From Phycisphaerae bacterium (GTDB lineage: Bacteria > Planctomycetota > Phycisphaerae > Sedimentisphaerales > Anaerohalosphaeraceae): a stretch of 20,466 nucleotides of DNA. Positions 9,580 through 17,282 of the stretch are shown one piece after another. The position numbers and the translations under genes were made by a program. How positions within the stretch are numbered: the stretch's first letter is position 1; each line of letters starts with the position of its first letter. Below the pieces are notes generated by a model that saw only the letters and a program-made list of their open reading frames with translations, was not told the DNA's origin and made no database searches. Location: contig JAIPFN010000104.1 in the NCBI GenBank assembly GCA_021736615.1, positions 1 through 20,466 on the forward strand, given 5' to 3'.

Positions 9580-9608
9580 TTGACAGTTGAAGGTGATTTT
9601 GTTAGGAT
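9580..9608 (+). promoter_or_regulatory. Promoter of the histidine kinase gene
   Basis: The -35 TTGACA (9580-9585) is perfect, and the -10 TAGGAT (9603-9608) keeps the main T and final T. The spacing is 17. It is divergent from the Sel1 promoter, with the two -35 boxes 57 bases apart. The leader to the TTG start at 9679 would be about 64 bases. Confidence 0.7.
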
Positions 9609-9678
9609 TATCAATGTCCAATGGATAAAATAAAAGAATATTGATATTTTTCTGCCTGCTTTTTTGAGGACGTGTAGA

Positions 9679-12600
9679 TTGAAAACGACAATTAAAAATA
9701 AGCTGGTCGCGGGGTTTGGGTTTTTGCTGGTTCTGCTGGTTGTTTTTGGGGCTGTTGTCACGTACAACATGGCTAAAGTGGAAAGTCAATTCAGTTTTGT
9801 AGTTAAACATGACGCTGCTGTTATTGCCAATGCCAATCGACTTTTAAGGCTTGTGGTGGATATGGAGACCGGCCAGAGGGGTTTCATAATTACACGAAAT
9901 GAAGAATTTCTTGAGCCATACAATAATGCCGATGAGAAATTTTATGAATTACTGGAGATCGAGAAGGGATTGGTCAGTGGTGAGCAGGATCAGGAAAAGG
10001 TTCTTGAAAAAATCGGCGAACTTGTCGAAAAGTGGCATCAGGATGCGGCAATTCCGGAAATTGCCAAGGCGTGGGAAATTTTAGTAGCTGAAGACCTGGT
10101 AGAGCAATACAGGGCAGAAAAGGAACTGGCGGAATTAGTTGAAACGGGAGCCGGAAAGGGTCTGATCGATGAGATCAGAAAGACGTTCGACGACTTCGTT
10201 AAGACCGAAGAACAACTGATAGATAAACGATATGAACTGGTTTCTCAAACAACCGATAATACTAAATGGGTAATGGTATTGCTTGTGGTTTTATCGGTAT
10301 TATTCGGTTCTGCGATAGCGGGATATATTATTCGAGGTATTTTAAATTCAGTCGGTAAACTGGTGCAGGGCATGAAAATTATCTCAGCAGGAAATCTCAA
10401 ACACAGAATCGAGATAACGAGCAAAGATGAAATAGGGGAATTGGCTGTATCATTTAACCGGATGCTCGATCTGCGTCAAGAGGCCGAAGGAGCACTTAGC
10501 CAGAGCGAGGTGCGATTCTGGACAGTAATCGAGCAGTCGGCTTCTGCGGTGACGATATATGACCCCGAAGGCAACCAACTGAGTGTCAACGACGCGTGGG
10601 GGAAAATCTGGGGTTTCAAGAAGGAGGATATGGGTGATTTCAATATCTTCGAATACCCTCAATGCGAAAGGCTCGGACTGACAGAAGCTTTCAGGCAAGC
10701 GCTTGCGGGTCGATTCCAGATATTGGACGACATGTTGTATGACCCGGAAGTAAACGGATTGAGCGGAGTTCGGAAACGATGGATAAGCCCGAGAATGTAC
10801 CCGATAAAGGACCAGACGGGCAACGTACAGAATGTCGTTCTTACATACGACGATGTGACGTGGCGCAAAGAGGCGGAGGAGGAACTCAGGAAACATCGCG
10901 ACCACCTTGAGGAACTGGTTAGCAAACGTACCAAGGAACTGCGTGAAAGCGAAGAGAAGTACAGACTGTTGCTTAACAACCAGACAGACCTTGTTGTTAA
11001 AGTTGACCCCCAGGGAAGGTTTCTTTTTGTCAGTCCTTCGTACTGCGAAGTTTTTGGTAAGACCGAGGAGGAACTTCTTGGGAATACATTTATGCCTATG
11101 GTTCATGAGGATGATCTTGAAGGCACTTTAAAAGAAATGGAAAAGGTTTATCAACATCCTTATCATGCCACGATGCAGCAGCGGGTAATGACTGCCAATG
11201 GGTGGCGATGGTTTGAGTGGGCAGATACTGGGATATTAGACGAGGCAAAGAATGTTATTGAGATTGTCGGGGTCGGCAGAGATATTACCGAGCGTAAACA
11301 GGCAGAAAGAGAACTTTGGACCAAGAAGCAGGTCTTTGACACTTCTATCACAGCTAACAGTATCGCTGATTCCCAAGGCATAATTATTGAAGTTAATGGC
11401 GCGTTTTTGGGGTTATGGGGTTTTTCTAATGAAGATGAAGTTTTGGGCAAGAACATTTCTTGTTTTTTACAAAGTGAAGAGATGACAGCAGAGATTGTAG
11501 AGGCACTTAACAAAACAGGTGCCTGGAGAGGTGATTATATTGCGAAAAAGAAGGATGGTTCGACATTTATAGCTCATAGCCTTGCTACAGTTCTGTATGA
11601 CAAAAATGGTGAGCTAGTTGGCTATCAATCATCCGTCATCGATGTCTCCGACCGCAAGCAGGCCGAGGAGGCACTGCGAGAGAGCGAAGCTAAATTCGCT
11701 GCAGCTTTTGAAGCCTCTCCGAATCCGATGACCATCAGCAGGGTGAAGGATGGATGCATTGTCGAGGCCAACGCAGCTTTTGCGAACACGTTAGGATATG
11801 ATCGCCAGGAACTAATGAGTCAGAGTTCCGTGGATTTGTGGGATTCTCCGGTTGAGCGGATAAGAATTGGCAAAGAGATTCAGGAGCATGGAGTAGCACA
11901 CGGGTATGAGGTTCTGGTGCGAACCAAATCTGGCGATAAGCGTTGGATGCTTTTGGGGATGGACGCGATTGATCTTGGAGGGGAAGCTCACTTTATTACT
12001 GTTGGCAGTGACATCACAGACCGCAAGGAGGTTGAGGAGAAGCTTATCGAATATCAAAAGCAACTTAAAGCCCTGACCTGGCAGTTATCGTTAGCCGAAG
12101 AACAGGAAAGGAAGCATATTGCGACCTGGATACATGACGAGATAACGCAGGCGCTTATCGCGGTAAATATGAGATTGACAGCGTTGCAGAACGAGATTAA
12201 AGCAGGTCAGGTTACTTTGGACGTTGACGGATTTAAGAAGTATATCAGTGGATTGATAGATAAGACACGTGCGCAGGCGTTCGATCTTAGTTTCCCGGTT
12301 TTGTACGCGTTTGGTTTAGAGGAAGCGATACGAGGATACCTTACCGATGAGATCGAGGCCAAACATGGGATTCGTACCGAATTTGAAGATGACGAATTGC
12401 CTAAGCCGCTGGATGAAAATGTTCAGGTTCAGTTGTACCGGTCGGTGCGGGAATTGCTTGCAAATGTAATCAAGCATGCACGGGCGGAAAATGTAAAAGT
12501 TTCCATGCGTAAAGAAGGTGACAGGATAAAGGTTGTTGTCGAAGATGACGGGGCCGGTTTTGACATTGCTGAAAATCACGGCGGTTCTGATTTGACAAAA

Positions 12601-12720
12601 GGCTTTGGCCTTTTTAGTATACATGAGAATTTAAGTCAATTAGGCGGCAATGCTGAAGTAAAGTCGGTGGTTGGGCAGGGTACCGTGGTTGTTTTGACGG
12701 CACCATTGAAGAATGAATAA
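9679..12720 (+). CDS. CHASE3-HAMP-PAS(x4) sensor histidine kinase, HisKA_3 type
   Basis: This is an inner-membrane sensor of a two-component system, 1013 residues long. The order is TM1 (about 11-30), an extracytoplasmic CHASE3 domain (about 35-180), TM2 (about 197-217), HAMP (about 218-268), then four PAS domains (about 275-395, 431-540, 550-660, 672-790) joined by short coiled coils ending in DITERKQAE/DVSDRKQAE/DITDRKEVE. The DHp region carries the phospho-acceptor His819 in ERKHIATWIHDEITQAL, typical of the NarX/DegS-like class. The HATPase has ELLANVIKHA, DDGAGFD and GFGLFSI. It lacks a receiver, and no response regulator is in the window; a LuxR/NarL-type partner is expected elsewhere. 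The TTG at 9679 is chosen because GAGGA lies 8 bases upstream; TTG 9664 has no such site. The stop TAA is inside heptamer array A3. Confidence 0.9.
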   Translation: MKTTIKNKLVAGFGFLLVLLVVFGAVVTYNMAKVESQFSFVVKHDAAVIANANRLLRLVVDMETGQRGFIITRNEEFLEPYNNADEKFYELLEIEKGLVSGEQDQEKVLEKIGELVEKWHQDAAIPEIAKAWEILVAEDLVEQYRAEKELAELVETGAGKGLIDEIRKTFDDFVKTEEQLIDKRYELVSQTTDNTKWVMVLLVVLSVLFGSAIAGYIIRGILNSVGKLVQGMKIISAGNLKHRIEITSKDEIGELAVSFNRMLDLRQEAEGALSQSEVRFWTVIEQSASAVTIYDPEGNQLSVNDAWGKIWGFKKEDMGDFNIFEYPQCERLGLTEAFRQALAGRFQILDDMLYDPEVNGLSGVRKRWISPRMYPIKDQTGNVQNVVLTYDDVTWRKEAEEELRKHRDHLEELVSKRTKELRESEEKYRLLLNNQTDLVVKVDPQGRFLFVSPSYCEVFGKTEEELLGNTFMPMVHEDDLEGTLKEMEKVYQHPYHATMQQRVMTANGWRWFEWADTGILDEAKNVIEIVGVGRDITERKQAERELWTKKQVFDTSITANSIADSQGIIIEVNGAFLGLWGFSNEDEVLGKNISCFLQSEEMTAEIVEALNKTGAWRGDYIAKKKDGSTFIAHSLATVLYDKNGELVGYQSSVIDVSDRKQAEEALRESEAKFAAAFEASPNPMTISRVKDGCIVEANAAFANTLGYDRQELMSQSSVDLWDSPVERIRIGKEIQEHGVAHGYEVLVRTKSGDKRWMLLGMDAIDLGGEAHFITVGSDITDRKEVEEKLIEYQKQLKALTWQLSLAEEQERKHIATWIHDEITQALIAVNMRLTALQNEIKAGQVTLDVDGFKKYISGLIDKTRAQAFDLSFPVLYAFGLEEAIRGYLTDEIEAKHGIRTEFEDDELPKPLDENVQVQLYRSVRELLANVIKHARAENVKVSMRKEGDRIKVVVEDDGAGFDIAENHGGSDLTKGFGLFSIHENLSQLGGNAEVKSVVGQGTVVVLTAPLKNE

Positions 12721-12767
12721 TGATTCCGCCAAAGGCGGATATTCCATATTGTATAATGTATAATGGG
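12711..12767. repeat. Heptanucleotide array A3 with palindrome inserted
   Basis: Units GAATGAA and TAATGAT (12711-12724) are followed by 22 bases (12725-12746), then TATTGTA, TAATGTA, TAATGGG (12747-12767). Without the 22 bases this equals array A2 over 33 positions. The insert is the palindrome TCCGCCAAAGGCGGA plus a further heptamer TATTCCA. The array supplies the last two codons (Asn-Glu) and stop of the kinase gene, and its last unit supplies part of the PAP2 ribosome site. Stops fall in all three frames. Confidence 0.9.
12725..12739. repeat. Palindrome CCGCC-AAA-GGCGG inside array A3
   Basis: A 6-bp stem TCCGCC/GGCGGA with loop AAA is placed exactly between two heptamer units. It has the same stem as the element at 226-240 but a different loop, so the arms are conserved and the loop is not. 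Confidence 0.7.
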
Positions 12768-12776
12768 AGAGAGCCA

Positions 12777-13667
12777 TTGAATACTAAATGTTTTTTTTCG
12801 GGTTTGGTTTTGGCGGCTATTTTTTTGTTGGTTGGTTGTGTTCCTTCCGAGCAGAAAGTTATTACTGGAACTTCGGGCCGGGTTAATTCTGAGCGTGTTG
12901 ATTTAAATTCCAGATCAATCGATCGTGTTGAGTCTGAGGCGGTTGCTTCAACAGAATCTGTCGGGCCGGTTGAGTCTCTCTGGAACGATATCTGGACGCT
13001 ACCCGATGTGGTTATCGAGGAAACTCCGGAGGTGGCTTTAAAACCGGGAAATAGTTTTCTTTTGCTGGCGGCAGGGGCGGGAAGTATTGCTATGCACAAC
13101 AGCGGGGCCGATGCGCAGGTGGCAAGGAACTTTGAAAATCGCGGCAATCTCAATCATGACGTCGACAAGATCGGTGACTATATGGGCGGGCCGGGGCAGC
13201 ACTTCGCGGCGTCCGGCTTGTGGTATCTGTTGTCGGTTAACGCCGGCGATGAACTTAACAAGGACCGGTCGTGGACGATGATCAAGGCTTTGTCGGTTAC
13301 GGGGGCGACGACGCTTGGTTTGAAAATTGTACGTAACAATGACTGCCCCAACGGAAAAAGTCTCGCCTGGCCGAGCGGGCATACTTCAAGCTCGTTTACG
13401 GTGGCGTCTGTGCTGGATGAGTTTTACGGGCCCGAGGTCGGGATTCCGGCGTATATCGGGGCCAGTTTCGTCGGGTACCGGATGATGGATTCGGGGGACC
13501 ACTGGGCAAGTGACGTGCTGTTTGGCGGGGTGCTTGGGTATCTCGTCGGTCATCACGTAGCAGGCAAAGACGAGGCCGCGCGGATCGCAGGTTTCGATAT
13601 TGCGCCTTTGACGATGCTCGAAACAGGAGAACCGGCGACGGGACTGATGCTTGTCAGGCGATTTTGA
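12777..13667 (+). CDS. PAP2-family phosphatase-like lipoprotein
   Basis: PAP2 phosphatases remove phosphate from lipid or other phosphomonoesters. The 296-residue protein starts with a lipoprotein signal (LVLAAIFLLVGC, Cys21), so it is probably membrane-anchored and faces the periplasm. After a low-complexity linker (about 25-75), the PAP2 domain shows LAWPSGHTSSSF with His202 and GYRMMDSGDHWASD with His242 and Asp246. The second motif has Tyr-Arg in place of the usual Ser-Arg. The start is TTG 12777, with GGGAGAGAG just upstream. The longer frame from ATG 12720 would translate the heptamer array and palindrome (MIPPKADIPYCIMYNG) and is rejected. The substrate cannot be told. Confidence 0.85.
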   Translation: MNTKCFFSGLVLAAIFLLVGCVPSEQKVITGTSGRVNSERVDLNSRSIDRVESEAVASTESVGPVESLWNDIWTLPDVVIEETPEVALKPGNSFLLLAAGAGSIAMHNSGADAQVARNFENRGNLNHDVDKIGDYMGGPGQHFAASGLWYLLSVNAGDELNKDRSWTMIKALSVTGATTLGLKIVRNNDCPNGKSLAWPSGHTSSSFTVASVLDEFYGPEVGIPAYIGASFVGYRMMDSGDHWASDVLFGGVLGYLVGHHVAGKDEAARIAGFDIAPLTMLETGEPATGLMLVRRF

Positions 13668-13699
13668 TGGGCGTAAGGCGTAAAGCGAAAGGCGTTCTT
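13665..13699. repeat. Heptanucleotide array A5 at the PAP2 stop
   Basis: Counting from the stop codon TGA (13665), the units are TGATGGG, CGTAAGG, CGTAAAG, CGAAAGG, CGTTCTT. The core CGTAAGG pattern is clear for three units and then decays. TAA triplets at 13674 and 13681 lie in different frames. Confidence 0.75.
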
Positions 13700-13716
13700 A
13701 GCGGTTTACCATGTTA

Positions 13717-13752
13717 TAAAAAAAGGGCCGAAAGCTGTTTGCTCGCGGCCCT
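13717..13752 (-). terminator. Intrinsic terminator of the PEP-CTERM gene
   Basis: On the minus strand, AGGGCCG (13752-13746) pairs perfectly with CGGCCCT (13730-13724), and seven T residues follow directly (13723-13717). It lies 22 bases after the stop of the minus-strand gene. This is a textbook Rho-independent terminator. Confidence 0.9.
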
Positions 13753-13773
13753 GTAAGTTTTATGTTTAGCGAG

Positions 13774-14898
13774 TTATGCTTTGCGTCTGCGTAATGCTAA
13801 ACCGCCCAGACCCAGCAAAACTAAGCTGCAAGGTTCGGGAACTATCGCGACCCAGCTTTCTGCATTTCCATCAGGATTGGCGCCAGTGCCTACAATAGTT
13901 GTCCCATCGGCAGAGATGCCAAAAGCTGTGGATAAAATCCAGCCAGACAAATCAAGATTATAGTCTGTTTCCAAGACTTGCCTTAAGTTGCGAATACCGT
14001 TGTTTTGGTCCCAAATAAATGCTCTTCCGCTTCCTGATTCAAAGGCTATGTCACTGCTGCCGACAACTATACCATTGTTGGAGACAGCTTTTGCAGTGCT
14101 GTAGAAATTGCTCCCTGGAAGAGCACCTAGTCCTATCATGCCGTCTTCAACAGTCCATAGAAATGCCTCGTATCCAGACGCAGAGCGACTTCTTCCTACT
14201 ATAGCTGAACCATCATCGCTGATGCCGTTGGCTTGACTATAATAATTGCCTCCAGGCAAATCACCCAAACCAGCCATGCCGGTATCTGAAGTCCAGCGGA
14301 AAGCCTCAGTGCCTGAAGCGGAACGCCCTTCTCCCACAATAATTGAACCATCACCGCTAATACCGTTGGCTTGACTGCTAAAACTGCCCCCAGCCAAGTC
14401 ACCTAAACCAACCATACCTTCACCGGAAGTCCAGCGAAAAGCCTCGGTGCCCAAAGCAGAAGTGCCTTTTCCTGTAATGACTGTGCCATCAGAAGATACG
14501 CCACGGGCAATGCTACGGAAACTACCTCCAGGTAGGTCACCTAAACCGATCATGTTTCCACCAGAAGTCCAGAGGAAAGCCTCTTCTCCCGATGTGCTAA
14601 GGCTATAACCGACAATATTAGAACCATCACCAGAGATACCGTATCCAGCACCAGCGGAATAACTCAGTCCGCTTAAGCCAACCATGCCTTCACCAGAAGT
14701 CCAACGGAAAGCCTCAAATGAGTGCCCTGCGTTAATCGCATATCCCGTGATGACCGAACCATCAGCAGAGACAGATTGGGCATGGCTATCTGTATTACCT
14801 TCAAAAAGACCGCCAAGTCCTTGAAAGTTTGCTGCATTTGCATTTGCTATAAGGGTTATGACTAATACACAAAGGCTGGCTAGTAAAACTCTTTTCAT
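13774..14898 (-). CDS. PEP-CTERM surface protein with HAF-type repeats
   Basis: The 374-residue protein is exported (signal peptide MKRVLLASLCVLVITLIANA) and carries a C-terminal PEP-CTERM sorting tag: VPEP, a hydrophobic stretch LVLLGLGGLAL and the basic end RRRKA. An exosortase is expected to process it, but none is in the window. In between are about six to seven degenerate repeats of some 45 residues. Their consensus is A.GIS.DGS.IVG...S.SG.EAFRWTS..GM.GLGDLPGG, which matches HAF/extracellular beta-propeller-like repeats. The role is probably in the cell surface or matrix; the ligand is unknown. The start at 14898 has AAGGA 7 bases upstream on the minus strand. It ends in a strong terminator. 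Confidence 0.88.
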   Translation of the reverse strand: MKRVLLASLCVLVITLIANANAANFQGLGGLFEGNTDSHAQSVSADGSVITGYAINAGHSFEAFRWTSGEGMVGLSGLSYSAGAGYGISGDGSNIVGYSLSTSGEEAFLWTSGGNMIGLGDLPGGSFRSIARGVSSDGTVITGKGTSALGTEAFRWTSGEGMVGLGDLAGGSFSSQANGISGDGSIIVGEGRSASGTEAFRWTSDTGMAGLGDLPGGNYYSQANGISDDGSAIVGRSRSASGYEAFLWTVEDGMIGLGALPGSNFYSTAKAVSNNGIVVGSSDIAFESGSGRAFIWDQNNGIRNLRQVLETDYNLDLSGWILSTAFGISADGTTIVGTGANPDGNAESWVAIVPEPCSLVLLGLGGLALRRRKA

Positions 14899-15238
14899 CT
14901 TTTTTCCTTTTCAAAATTTACGTAAAAATAGTGGTTTATTGTTGTGTGGAGTGCATTTTGTGCTCTGTCTCTACACGGAAAAACGCTCGCATCTTGCCTA
15001 TTTTAACAGGAGGTATGGTAAATGCAAGGGAAAAGTTATTTTATTTATTGATTATCTGTGTTGGTGTGTTTTTTCGCTTATGGGACGTGTTGTTTTTTTT
15101 GGTCCTAAAATAACCGTCTTGATTAGCTGGATTTGTCATTGCCGGTTTTATTTAATATACGGATGTTGTGGGTTGTGCGGTTTGTGACGATTATTTGAAA
15201 GAGCGATTAGCTATTTGATTCGTATCCGGCGAGGTTAT

Positions 15239-15267
15239 TTGATAAAAACAGATTCTATGATTATTTT
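15239..15267 (+). promoter_or_regulatory. Candidate mreB promoter
   Basis: TTGATA (15239-15244) and TATTTT (15262-15267) are 17 bases apart. The -10 is weak. Transcription from here would start near 15274 and place the hairpin segment 15286-15311 in the mRNA leader. Confidence 0.35.
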
Positions 15268-15285
15268 GCTGTAATAGCTTACGGT

Positions 15286-15311
15286 GACAGACAAACTGTC
15301 CTGGGACAGTT
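15286..15311 (+). promoter_or_regulatory. Competing hairpins or operator before mreB
   Basis: GACAG (15286-15290) can pair with CTGTC (15296-15300). The overlapping AACTGTCC (15294-15301) can instead pair with GGACAGTT (15304-15311). The two stems exclude each other. As DNA, the second is an 18-bp near-perfect palindrome with a TG centre, like a dimeric repressor site. It ends 26 bases before the mreB start codon. Confidence 0.5.
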
Positions 15312-15337
15312 CGATTTCGTAAATAAAGGAGTATGTA

Positions 15338-16423
15338 ATGTTTAATGGGCTTAAGAAGTTTGCTGATTCCATTACTGATATGGTCAGTGGTTGTTTCACA
15401 ACGGATATTGGTATCGACCTTGGTACCTGCAATACGCTGGTTAGCGTTCGCGGTAAGGGTATTGTCCTTTGCGAACCTTCTGTCGTAGCGATCAACAGGG
15501 AAACCAACGAGGTTATCAATAACGGCACGGCTGTCGGTTCGGTTGCATGCGAAATGATCGGCAAAACTCCCGGCTCTATCAGGGCGATACGTCCGCTTAA
15601 ACATGGCGTTATCAGTGACTTCCGCGTTACCGAAGCGATGCTCGAATACTTTATCAAAAAGGTACAGGTTTCCAAGCTTTCAATCCTTTCCAAACCCCGA
15701 GTCGTCATCGCGGTTCCCAGCGGAATAACCGAAGTCGAACGTCGTGCTGTCATAGAAAGTGCCGAACGAGCAGGTGCCCGCAAGGTATTTCTCGTCGACG
15801 AACCAATGGCAGCGGGTATTGGTTCCGGCCTTCCCATCGCCAATCCGACCGCTTCGATGATAATTGACATAGGCGGCGGAACCGCTGAGATAGCCATAAT
15901 GTCGCTTGCAGACATCGCTTCGTGCAAGTCCGAGCGAGTCGGCGGCGATGCAATGGACGATGCGATAGTTCACCATTTAAAGAAAACATATAACCTGCTG
16001 ATCGGTGAAGCGTCGGCAGAACGCGTTAAGATTGCTATCGGCTCGGCGGCAAAACTCGAGGAGGAAATGACAATGGAAGTAGCAGGCCGCGACTCTATCG
16101 CGGGACTGCCGCGAAAGGTGATAATCACCAGCGAAGAAATTCGACGTGCATTGCAGGAGACAGTCGGTGCCATTATTGACGCGGTTATCGAAACGCTAGA
16201 ACAAGCCGAACCGGAACTTGCAGCCGACCTGATCGAAAACGGAATACATCTCTGCGGCGGCGGATCACTGCTTCGCGGTATGGATACCGTTATTGCAAAT
16301 GCGACCGGACTTAAGGTGACAAGGGTGGACGATCCGCTTGAATCGGTAGCCAGAGGAACGTCGACATACATCGATAACATGGAAATGTGGAAAGACTCGA
16401 TGGACCGTGACGATTACGAATAA
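15338..16423 (+). CDS. mreB: Rod-shape protein MreB
   Basis: MreB is a bacterial actin that forms membrane-bound filaments and guides side-wall peptidoglycan synthesis. The 361-residue protein shows the actin-fold signatures: phosphate-1 IDLGTCNTLV (Cys where most MreBs have Ala), EPSVVAIN, VAVPSGITEVERRA-like VVIAVPSGITEVER, phosphate-2 IDIGGGTAEIA, and the adenosine motif CGGGSLLRG. A short N-terminal extension (MFNGLKKFADSITDMVSGCF) is probably an amphipathic membrane-binding helix. The C-terminus is acidic. The ATG at 15338 has AAGGAG 6 bases upstream. No mreC or mreD follows; a terminator ends the unit, so the gene is monocistronic. It may be one of several MreB paralogues. Confidence 0.93.
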   Translation: MFNGLKKFADSITDMVSGCFTTDIGIDLGTCNTLVSVRGKGIVLCEPSVVAINRETNEVINNGTAVGSVACEMIGKTPGSIRAIRPLKHGVISDFRVTEAMLEYFIKKVQVSKLSILSKPRVVIAVPSGITEVERRAVIESAERAGARKVFLVDEPMAAGIGSGLPIANPTASMIIDIGGGTAEIAIMSLADIASCKSERVGGDAMDDAIVHHLKKTYNLLIGEASAERVKIAIGSAAKLEEEMTMEVAGRDSIAGLPRKVIITSEEIRRALQETVGAIIDAVIETLEQAEPELAADLIENGIHLCGGGSLLRGMDTVIANATGLKVTRVDDPLESVARGTSTYIDNMEMWKDSMDRDDYE

Positions 16424-16458
16424 CAAAAGATCTTAAATTTTCCTTTCTAATGAAAAAA

Positions 16459-16487
16459 GCTCTCCGATTTTTCGGCGGGCTTTTTTT
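16459..16487 (+). terminator. Intrinsic terminator of mreB
   Basis: A hairpin at 16459-16480 (GC..CCGA, loop TTTT, TCGG..GC, with two G-T pairs and one mismatch) is followed by seven T (16481-16487). It begins 36 bases after the mreB stop. Confidence 0.85.
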
Positions 16488-16516
16488 GTGATATTCCTGA
16501 TCGTTTTACGGGCATC

Positions 16517-16617
16517 CTGCCGGCAGTACATTGTCCAAAAAATAATTTGTCACGGTCCCATAACTTCACGAGGTTTGCCTCGACAGGCCTTAGAATCAGG
16601 AATTTTGTGTTCTAAGG
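16517..16617. other. Cluster of three inverted repeats, function unknown
   Basis: There are three separate structures: the self-complementary CTGCCGGCAG (16517-16526), CGAGG/CCTCG with a TTTG loop (16569-16582), and CCTTAGAA/TTCTAAGG with a 14-base loop (16588-16617). They lie between the mreB terminator and the next promoter. They could belong to a small RNA, protein sites or old terminators. No known RNA family was recognised. Confidence 0.35.
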
Positions 16618-16627
16618 GGTGTTTCGG

Positions 16628-16656
16628 TTGCTTTTTCGTGTTTTATATGGTATAAT
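16628..16656 (+). promoter_or_regulatory. Promoter of the 3D-domain gene
   Basis: TTGCTT (16628-16633) and the perfect TATAAT (16651-16656) are 17 bases apart. Transcription would start near 16663, so the start codon must be downstream, at ATG 16706. Confidence 0.65.
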
Positions 16657-16705
16657 CACAGCTTAATTGATAGTCGTTATTTTGTTCAGCCGGGGGGCTT
16701 TAGTG

Positions 16706-17155
16706 ATGAAAAGCAGAAGCTATTTAAGCAGCGTTTTCCCAGTATTTAGCAAGACTTTTATCGCGGCAGTTACAGCTATTGCCATAGTTACATCCGTCAG
16801 CGCGGTCGCCGCCGAAGATACGGCAGATGACGGCTGGGTTACGATCTCTATGCGGGTGACGGCGTATTGTCCGTGCGAGAAATGCTGCGGCGAGTGGGCC
16901 GACGGGGTGACGGCAAACGGACATGTAATCGAGCCGGGAGACTGTTTTGTCGCCGCCGACAGCAGGTTCCCGTTCGGCACTGAGATGCTGATCGAAGGCT
17001 ATAACGCTTCAAAGCCGACAAAGGTGTTCGACCGCGGCGGTGCGATAAAAGGAAACAAACTCGACGTATTCTTCCACACGCACCAGGCCGCATTAGAGTG
17101 GGGGGTAAGGTATATTGATGTGAAAGTTCGTAAGTTCGTGAGTCGTGAGTCGTAA
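16706..17155 (+). CDS. Exported 3D-domain protein
   Basis: 3D domains (named for three conserved aspartates) form a double-psi barrel found in cell-wall lytic enzymes such as MltA-like and YocH/YuiC-type proteins. The 149-residue protein has a long basic-hydrophobic signal segment (about 1-36, ending SAVAA), then the domain at about 45-140 with MRVTAYCPCEKCCG, GVTANGHVIEPGDCFVAADS, PFGTEMLIEGY and VFDRGGAIKGNKLDVFF. No peptidoglycan-binding module is present. The ATG at 16706 lies after a G-rich stretch (16692-16697); upstream starts conflict with the promoter. The last residues, VRKFVSRES, and the stop codon are encoded by heptamer array A6, so the native end has been replaced or extended. 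Confidence 0.85.
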   Translation: MKSRSYLSSVFPVFSKTFIAAVTAIAIVTSVSAVAAEDTADDGWVTISMRVTAYCPCEKCCGEWADGVTANGHVIEPGDCFVAADSRFPFGTEMLIEGYNASKPTKVFDRGGAIKGNKLDVFFHTHQAALEWGVRYIDVKVRKFVSRES

Positions 17156-17178
17156 GTCGTGTGTCGTAAGTTGTAAGT
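17137..17178. repeat. Heptanucleotide array A6 (6 units)
   Basis: The units read CGTGAGT, CGTGAGT, CGTAAGT, CGTGTGT, CGTAAGT, TGTAAGT. An eight-base relative, CGTAAGTT, precedes at 17129-17136. TGA at 17139 and 17146 and TAA at 17153 fall in the three different frames; the 3D-domain frame ends at the third. The array straddles the end of the coding region. Confidence 0.92.
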
Positions 17179-17282
17179 TGGGGGAATTAGTCATTGTAAA
17201 ATGAACTGTTTTGTGATAATATGTTTTTGTTGGCTAGACTTAAAGTATTAGATACGAAAACTATTTATCGAGGGTTTATTTT

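Larger units (their letters stand above)
14899..15337. other. Non-coding divergent region before mreB
   Basis: These 439 bases separate the divergent PEP-CTERM and mreB genes. They contain a perfect Shine-Dalgarno AGGAGG (15008-15013) followed by ATGs at 15015 (32-residue hydrophobic frame ending at 15113) and 15022 (9-residue frame). They also contain a candidate mreB promoter (15239-15267) and the leader hairpins at 15286-15311. No RNA gene was recognised. The remainder is T-rich, with no further structure that I can support. Confidence 0.6.

Noticed and set aside
12720..12776. ATG 12720 as the PAP2 start
   Set aside because: It would translate the heptamer array and palindrome and delay the lipoprotein signal; TTG 12777 has a good ribosome site.
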